Assembly: GCF_001590795.1 (NCBI RefSeq)
Contig: NZ_JXDL01000001.1
Span: forward strand, 3,694,019 to 3,728,628
Direction of reading: 5' to 3'
DNA length: 34,610 nt
Origin: Bradyrhizobium sp. AT1
Lineage (GTDB): Bacteria; Pseudomonadota; Alphaproteobacteria; Rhizobiales; Xanthobacteraceae
Shown: one piece after another, positions 31,028 to 34,610 of the stretch
Position numbering within the stretch: position 1 is the stretch's first letter
How the letters are laid out: each line of letters starts with the position of its first letter
Program-made: the position numbers and the translations under genes
Notes under the pieces: generated by a model
What the model was told of the DNA's origin: nothing
The model's database searches: none
What the model saw: only the letters and a program-made list of their open reading frames with translations

Positions 31028-32362
31028 ATGTTTTCCCGCCGAGGATTTTTGGGGACCGCCGCGCTTGCCAGCGCGTCGGTCGTCAGCGGCCGCGTGCAGG
31101 CCGCGTCGATTCCGGAAGCACCAACAATGGACAAGGTGGTGATGCAGCCGCCGCTACATCCGATCAGCGGCCCCGACTATCGCCCCGTGGTGACGCTGAA
31201 CGGCTGGTCGCTGCCGTTCCGCATGAACGGCGACTGGAAGGAATTCCACCTGGTCGCCGAGCCCGTGGTGCGCGAATTCGCGGAAGGCATGAAGGTGAAT
31301 CTGTGGGGCTACAACGGCCAGTCGCCGGGCCCGACCATCGAGGCGGTCGAGGGCGACAAGGTCCGTATCTTCGTGACCAACAAATTGCCCGAATATACCA
31401 CCGTGCACTGGCACGGCATGATCATTCCAAGCGGCATGGATGGCGTTGGCGGACTGACGCAGCCGCACATCGAGCCCGGCAAGACCTTCGTCTACGAGTT
31501 CGAGATGAGGAAGAGCGGGACCTTCATGTACCACCCGCACTCCGACGAGATGGTGCAGATGGCGATGGGCATGATGGGCATGGTCGTCGTGCATCCGCGC
31601 GATCCGAACTTCCGCGCCGTCGACCGCGACTTCGTGTTCGTGATGAGCACCTATCGCGTCGACCCCGGCACCTATCTGCCGCATGTCAACGAGATGACCG
31701 ACTTCAACATGTGGACCTGGAATGCGCGGGTGTTTCCCGGCATCGATCCGCTGCCGGTCAGGCTTGGCGACAAGGTGCGCGTGCGCATCGGCAATCTCAG
31801 CATGACCAACCATCCGATCCATCTGCACGGCCACAGCTTTGCGGTGACCTGCACCGACGGCGGCTGGGTTCCGGAGAGCGCGCAATATCCGGAGACGACG
31901 ACCGACGTGCCGGTCGGTGCCGTCAGGGTGTTCGACGTGCTCGCCGACAATCCCGGCGACTGGGCGTTCCACTGCCACAAATCGCACCACACCATGAACG
32001 CGATGGGACACGACGTGCGCAATTTGATCGGCGTGTCGCGCAAGGATCTCGCCAAGGCCGTCGGCAAGCTCGCGCCGGATGCGATGGCGATGGGCTCGAC
32101 CGGCATGGCGATGGGCAACATGGAGATGCCCGCGCCCGACAACACGCTGCCGATGATGACCGGCACCGGCCAGTTCGGCGCGATCGAGATGGGCGGCATG
32201 TTCACCGTGATGAAGATCCGCGAGGACCTTGCGCGCGACGATTACCGCGATCCCGGCCCGTACAAATTCCCGCAAGGCACCGTCGCCTACGAGGTCACCG
32301 CGCCCGATGCGGAGCCGGCACGGCAGCGGCCGGGCGGCCCGCCGATGAAACACAAGATGTGA
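31028..32362 (+). CDS. Tat-exported multicopper oxidase (CopA/CueO type)
   Basis: This 444-residue periplasmic copper oxidase, likely Cu(I) to Cu(II), starts with a twin-arginine signal (SRRGFLG at residues 3-9). All four copper motifs are present: HWH (127-129), HPH (169-171), HPIHLH (262-267), and HCHxxxHxxxxM with His315, Cys316, His317, His321 and the axial Met326. Methionine-rich stretches (MVQMAMGMMGM, and MAMGSTGMAMGNMEM near residue 360) may carry extra copper. I chose the ATG at 31028 because GGAG lies six bases before it; the ATG at 31016 is possible but less favourable. It follows the TolC gene by 13 bases. Confidence 0.93.
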   Translation: MFSRRGFLGTAALASASVVSGRVQAASIPEAPTMDKVVMQPPLHPISGPDYRPVVTLNGWSLPFRMNGDWKEFHLVAEPVVREFAEGMKVNLWGYNGQSPGPTIEAVEGDKVRIFVTNKLPEYTTVHWHGMIIPSGMDGVGGLTQPHIEPGKTFVYEFEMRKSGTFMYHPHSDEMVQMAMGMMGMVVVHPRDPNFRAVDRDFVFVMSTYRVDPGTYLPHVNEMTDFNMWTWNARVFPGIDPLPVRLGDKVRVRIGNLSMTNHPIHLHGHSFAVTCTDGGWVPESAQYPETTTDVPVGAVRVFDVLADNPGDWAFHCHKSHHTMNAMGHDVRNLIGVSRKDLAKAVGKLAPDAMAMGSTGMAMGNMEMPAPDNTLPMMTGTGQFGAIEMGGMFTVMKIREDLARDDYRDPGPYKFPQGTVAYEVTAPDAEPARQRPGGPPMKHKM

Positions 32363-32394
32363 GCGTTTCGATGAACCACCAACTGGAGATGACG

Positions 32395-32847
32395 ATGAAG
32401 ACGATCAAACTTGGCCTCGCGCTGCTCGCGCTGTCCGCTGCGCCGACCTTCGCGCACGACAAGCACGCTCGCGCGAGCTTCTCGGCCGGCGAACCCGGCG
32501 ATCCCAACAAGCCCGCGCGCACGATCGAGATCCTGCTCAACGAGATGGACTACGCACCCGCCCGGATCGAAGTCCAGCGCGGCGAGCAGATCCGCTTCGT
32601 GCTGCGCAATGTCGGCAAGGAGGACCACGAATTCCTGCTCGCCACCACCAAAGAGAATCTCGCGCATGCGGTGGAGATGAAGAAGCATCCGCACATGGAG
32701 CATGACGATCCCAACGGCGTGCGCCTCGCCCCGAGCAAGACGGCCGAGATCCTCTGGAAATTCAGCAAGCCCGGCACGTTCGAATATTCGTGCCTCATCC
32801 CCGACCACCGCGACAACGGCATGGTCGGCCACGTCACCGTCAAGTAA
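32395..32847 (+). CDS. Periplasmic cupredoxin
   Basis: The 150-residue protein has a Sec signal (MKTIKLGLALLALSAAPTFA) and a single cupredoxin domain. The type 1 copper ligands are His78 (EDHEF), Cys133, His138 (SCLIPDH) and Met143 (NGM), so the blue copper site is complete. Additional His and Met residues (KKHPHMEHDD) may bind more copper. I chose the ATG at 32395, with GGAG six bases before it, rather than 32371; the signal peptide then starts at its usual position. It follows the multicopper oxidase by 32 bases and may exchange electrons or copper with it. Confidence 0.9.
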   Translation: MKTIKLGLALLALSAAPTFAHDKHARASFSAGEPGDPNKPARTIEILLNEMDYAPARIEVQRGEQIRFVLRNVGKEDHEFLLATTKENLAHAVEMKKHPHMEHDDPNGVRLAPSKTAEILWKFSKPGTFEYSCLIPDHRDNGMVGHVTVK

Positions 32848-32862
32848 CGACAAGGAGCCCCC

Positions 32863-33162
32863 ATGAACCGCATCATCCGTATCACCGCCGCGCTGGCGCT
32901 GACGCTGGGCACTACCACCGCGACCCTGGCGGCCGGAGCCTCGATCAGCGGCGAGGTCAAGAAGATCGACGAGGGTGCCGGCAAGATCACGCTCAAGCAC
33001 GGACCGGCCAAGAGCCTCGGCATGGATGACCCCATGACCATGGTCTACCGCGTCAAGGACCCCGCGATGCTCAAGCAGGTCAAGGTCGGCGACAAGGTGA
33101 CGTTCGAGGCCGAGGAGGCGGCGTCGGGGTACACGGTGACCAAGATGGACAAGGCGAAGTAG
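32863..33162 (+). CDS. CusF-like periplasmic copper-binding protein
   Basis: The 99-residue protein has a Sec signal (about residues 1-24) and the small OB-fold CusF domain: ISGEVKKIDEGAGKITLKHG, then PMTMVYRVKDPAMLKQVKVG. The likely Cu(I) ligands are His46, Met58 and Met60, with Met54 nearby. The tryptophan of E. coli CusF that stacks on the metal is absent here; this is usual in this proteobacterial subgroup as far as I recall. Such proteins carry copper to an efflux pump. It is the last gene of the operon, 15 bases after the cupredoxin gene. AAGGAG precedes the ATG. Confidence 0.9.
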   Translation: MNRIIRITAALALTLGTTTATLAAGASISGEVKKIDEGAGKITLKHGPAKSLGMDDPMTMVYRVKDPAMLKQVKVGDKVTFEAEEAASGYTVTKMDKAK

Positions 33163-33179
33163 ACCCCTCCTACTCCACT

Positions 33180-33285
33180 GTCATTCCGGGGCGCGCCTCT
33201 TGGCGCGAACCCGGAATCCAGCCATCCCCCGACTCCGCGGCCCGATGGATTCCGGGTTCGATGCTTCGCATCGCCCCGGAATGAC
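33180..33285. repeat. Dispersed palindromic repeat (GTCATTCCGGGGC type)
   Basis: The ends GTCATTCCGGGGC (33180-33192) and GCCCCGGAATGAC (33273-33285) are perfectly complementary, with inner complementary CCGGAATCCA/TGGATTCCGG elements. It is a common Bradyrhizobium-type intergenic repeat and probably also ends the copper operon transcript. It takes up part of the 356-base gene-free stretch 33163-33518. Confidence 0.8.
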
Positions 33286-33333
33286 GAGCTGAGGCCCCGA
33301 AACACCCCGGTCCGCCGCTCTTCCCACCCTCCG

Positions 33334-33349
33334 TTAACCCTTTGCTAAC
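33334..33349 (+). promoter_or_regulatory. CtrA-like binding box upstream of flhA
   Basis: TTAA-N7-CTAAC lies here, one base from the CtrA consensus TTAA-N7-TTAAC, and the right half continues CTAACCAT, one base from the CtrA half-site. CtrA is the known master regulator of flagellar and cell-cycle genes in alphaproteobacteria. The box is 170 bases before the flhA start. Confidence 0.45.
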
Positions 33350-33353
33350 CATA

Positions 33354-33376
33354 CACCCGGCAAGAATTGCCGGGTG
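33354..33376. promoter_or_regulatory. Stem-loop in the flhA leader
   Basis: CACCCGGCAA (33354-33363), loop GAA, TTGCCGGGTG (33367-33376): a perfect 10-bp stem just after the CtrA-like box. No T-run follows, so it is more likely a leader structure or protein site than a terminator. Nothing else clear is seen in 33377-33518. Confidence 0.5.
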
Positions 33377-33518
33377 AAGTCGAGTGTCGTCGGCCGCGTA
33401 AAACGGGGGGATCCCTGTGGACGCCAGTGCGGTGCCTCACTTTCGGAACGGCGGCCCTTCGGCCGCCGCGCAGACGTTTGGGGCGCGCGGACGGCAGTCG
33501 CGCGGGGAGGCAGCTACC

Positions 33519-34610
33519 ATGGTCGACGTCACCGCGGGACAGGGCGTAGGCAGCGCAAGGCCCTCGATTCCCTCCCTCAACGACATCGTCAACGTCCTCA
33601 AGCGCGGCGACATCGCGCTGGCGCTCGGCGTCCTCACCATCCTGGTGGTGCTGATCCTGCCGCTGCCGGCGATCGTGCTGGACCTGTTCCTGGCGATCTC
33701 GATCACGCTGTCGATCCTGATCCTGATGACTTCGCTGTTCATCCAGACGCCCCTGGAATTCTCGGCCTTCCCGACCGTCCTCTTGATCTCGACCATGCTG
33801 CGCCTGTCGCTCAACATGGCCTCGACCCGGCTGATCCTGTCGCACGGGCATGAGGGCACGGCGGCCGCCGGTCACGTCATCGAGGCCTTCGGCAGCTTCG
33901 TGATGGGCGGCAATTTCGTCATCGGCATCATCGTCTTCGCGATCCTGATCATCGTCAATTTCGTCGTCATCACCAAGGGTTCGGGCCGCATCGCCGAAGT
34001 CGCCGCCCGCTTCCACCTCGACGCCATGCCCGGCAAGCAGATGGCGATCGACGCCGACCTCGGCGCCGGCCTGATCGACGAGACGGTCGCCAAGCATCGC
34101 CGCAAGGAGCTGGAGGACGAGAGCGGCTTCTTCGGCGCCATGGACGGTGCCTCGAAGTTCGTCCGCGGCGATGCCATCGCCGGCCTCCTGATCGTCTTCA
34201 TCAACGTCGTCGGCGGCATGATCATCGGCGTGGCGCAGCAGGGCATGTCCTTTGCCGACGCCGGGCGCAGCTACACGCTGCTGACCGTCGGTGACGGCCT
34301 GGTCACCCAGGTGCCGGCGCTGATCGTCTCGACCGCGGCCGGCCTGCTGGTCTCCAAGGCCGGCGTCTCCGGCGCTGCCGACAAGGCGCTGATGAAGCAG
34401 TTCTCCGGCTATCCGCAGGCGCTCGCGATGTCCTCCGCGGTCATGCTGGTGCTGGCGGCGCTGCCGGGCATTCCGACCCTGCCGTTCCTCGCGCTCGGCG
34501 CCGGCGCCGGCGCGCTGGCCTGGAACGCCCGCAACCGCAACCGCGTCACCGCCAGGGCCGAGGAAGCCGCCAAGGCCGCGCCTGCTGCCGGCCAGCCCGG
34601 CGCACCGGGC
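33519..34610 (+). CDS. flhA: Flagellar export apparatus protein FlhA (3' truncated)
   Basis: The frame is open from ATG 33519 to the window end (364 codons), so only the membrane half and the start of the cytoplasmic domain linker are seen. FlhA is the export-gate protein of the flagellar type III secretion system. Hydrophobic segments include [20 protein letters not shown] near residue 32, [19 protein letters not shown] near 132, and [19 protein letters not shown] near 228. The family signature [18 protein letters not shown] begins near residue 164, and [13 protein letters not shown] lies near 92. GGGGAGG precedes the ATG. The basic segment at the visible end ([15 protein letters not shown]) begins the cytoplasmic linker. 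No other flagellar gene is in the window. Confidence 0.93.
   Translation, partial: MVDVTAGQGVGSARPSIPSLNDIVNVLKRGDIALALGVLTILVVLILPLPAIVLDLFLAISITLSILILMTSLFIQTPLEFSAFPTVLLISTMLRLSLNMASTRLILSHGHEGTAAAGHVIEAFGSFVMGGNFVIGIIVFAILIIVNFVVITKGSGRIAEVAARFHLDAMPGKQMAIDADLGAGLIDETVAKHRRKELEDESGFFGAMDGASKFVRGDAIAGLLIVFINVVGGMIIGVAQQGMSFADAGRSYTLLTVGDGLVTQVPALIVSTAAGLLVSKAGVSGAADKALMKQFSGYPQALAMSSAVMLVLAALPGIPTLPFLALGAGAGALAWNARNRNRVTARAEEAAKAAPAAGQPGAPG

Noticed and set aside
31303..32394. Alternative plus-strand frame through the multicopper oxidase
   Set aside because: It is a frame-shifted reading of the oxidase that runs into the real cupredoxin gene; only the 3' part from 32395 has motifs and a signal peptide.
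33163..33518. Sigma-54 promoter for flhA
   Set aside because: I could not find a GG-N10-GC pair with good flanks at a sensible distance.

Overview
The window looks like chromosomal DNA of a Bradyrhizobium-type alphaproteobacterium. The signs are high GC with matching codon use, many alphaproteobacterial gene families (DUF6894, XRE-cupin regulators, beta-alanine:pyruvate-type aminotransferase, FlhA), and several different palindromic intergenic repeats typical of Bradyrhizobium/Rhodopseudomonas genomes. The genus is an inference; no rRNA or tRNA gene is present to fix it.

Layout. (1) 1-5141, plus strand: the 3' end of a nonribosomal peptide synthetase (A-T-C), a 55-residue lysine-rich protein, an Sfp-type phosphopantetheinyl transferase and a luciferase-like flavin monooxygenase, i.e. 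the end of a natural-product locus. (2) 5268-9400, minus strand: an acetylpolyamine amidohydrolase, then a sugar oxidation pair (PQQ-type sugar dehydrogenase fused to cytochrome c, and an overlapping SMP-30 lactonase). (3) 9607-12967: a DUF6894 protein, a 58-residue protein, an enoyl-CoA hydratase/isomerase, a gamma-glutamyltransferase-like enzyme and a secreted His-rich peptide. (4) 13022-17343: a polar amino acid/amine ABC importer in an operon with an FAD oxidoreductase, divergent from an XRE-cupin regulator, with a duplicated operator-like palindrome between them. (5) 17404-17961: an orphan SMI1/KNR4 protein. (6) 18185-21546: a DadA-type amino acid dehydrogenase and an omega-amino acid:pyruvate aminotransferase, divergent from a second XRE-cupin regulator. 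(7) 22187-26894: a three-subunit molybdenum hydroxylase of the YagTSR/PaoABC type, divergent from a TetR regulator. (8) 26960-28629: a DUF4864 protein and a convergent MFS transporter. (9) 28780-33162: a six-gene copper-handling operon (His-rich secreted protein, lipoprotein, TolC-like protein, Tat-exported multicopper oxidase, cupredoxin, CusF-like protein). (10) 33519 to the end: the 5' part of flhA, preceded by a CtrA-like box.

How the genes fit together. Regions 4 and 6 have the same plan: an XRE-cupin regulator divergent from amine or amino acid oxidation/transamination genes. With the gamma-glutamyltransferase, the amidohydrolase and the aldehyde-oxidase-like enzyme nearby, this stretch looks like a catabolic neighbourhood for amines, omega-amino acids or gamma-glutamyl compounds (inference). 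The copper operon has periplasmic oxidation and binding factors and an outer-membrane channel but no inner-membrane pump in view.

The most unusual points are the NRPS adenylation domain with valine where the substrate-anchoring aspartate is expected, its terminal condensation domain without a carrier or thioesterase, the lysine-rich small protein beside it, and the paired TTTTCA-N6-TGAAAA palindromes exactly 50 bp apart. I found no CRISPR array, transposase, phage gene or clear pseudogene.
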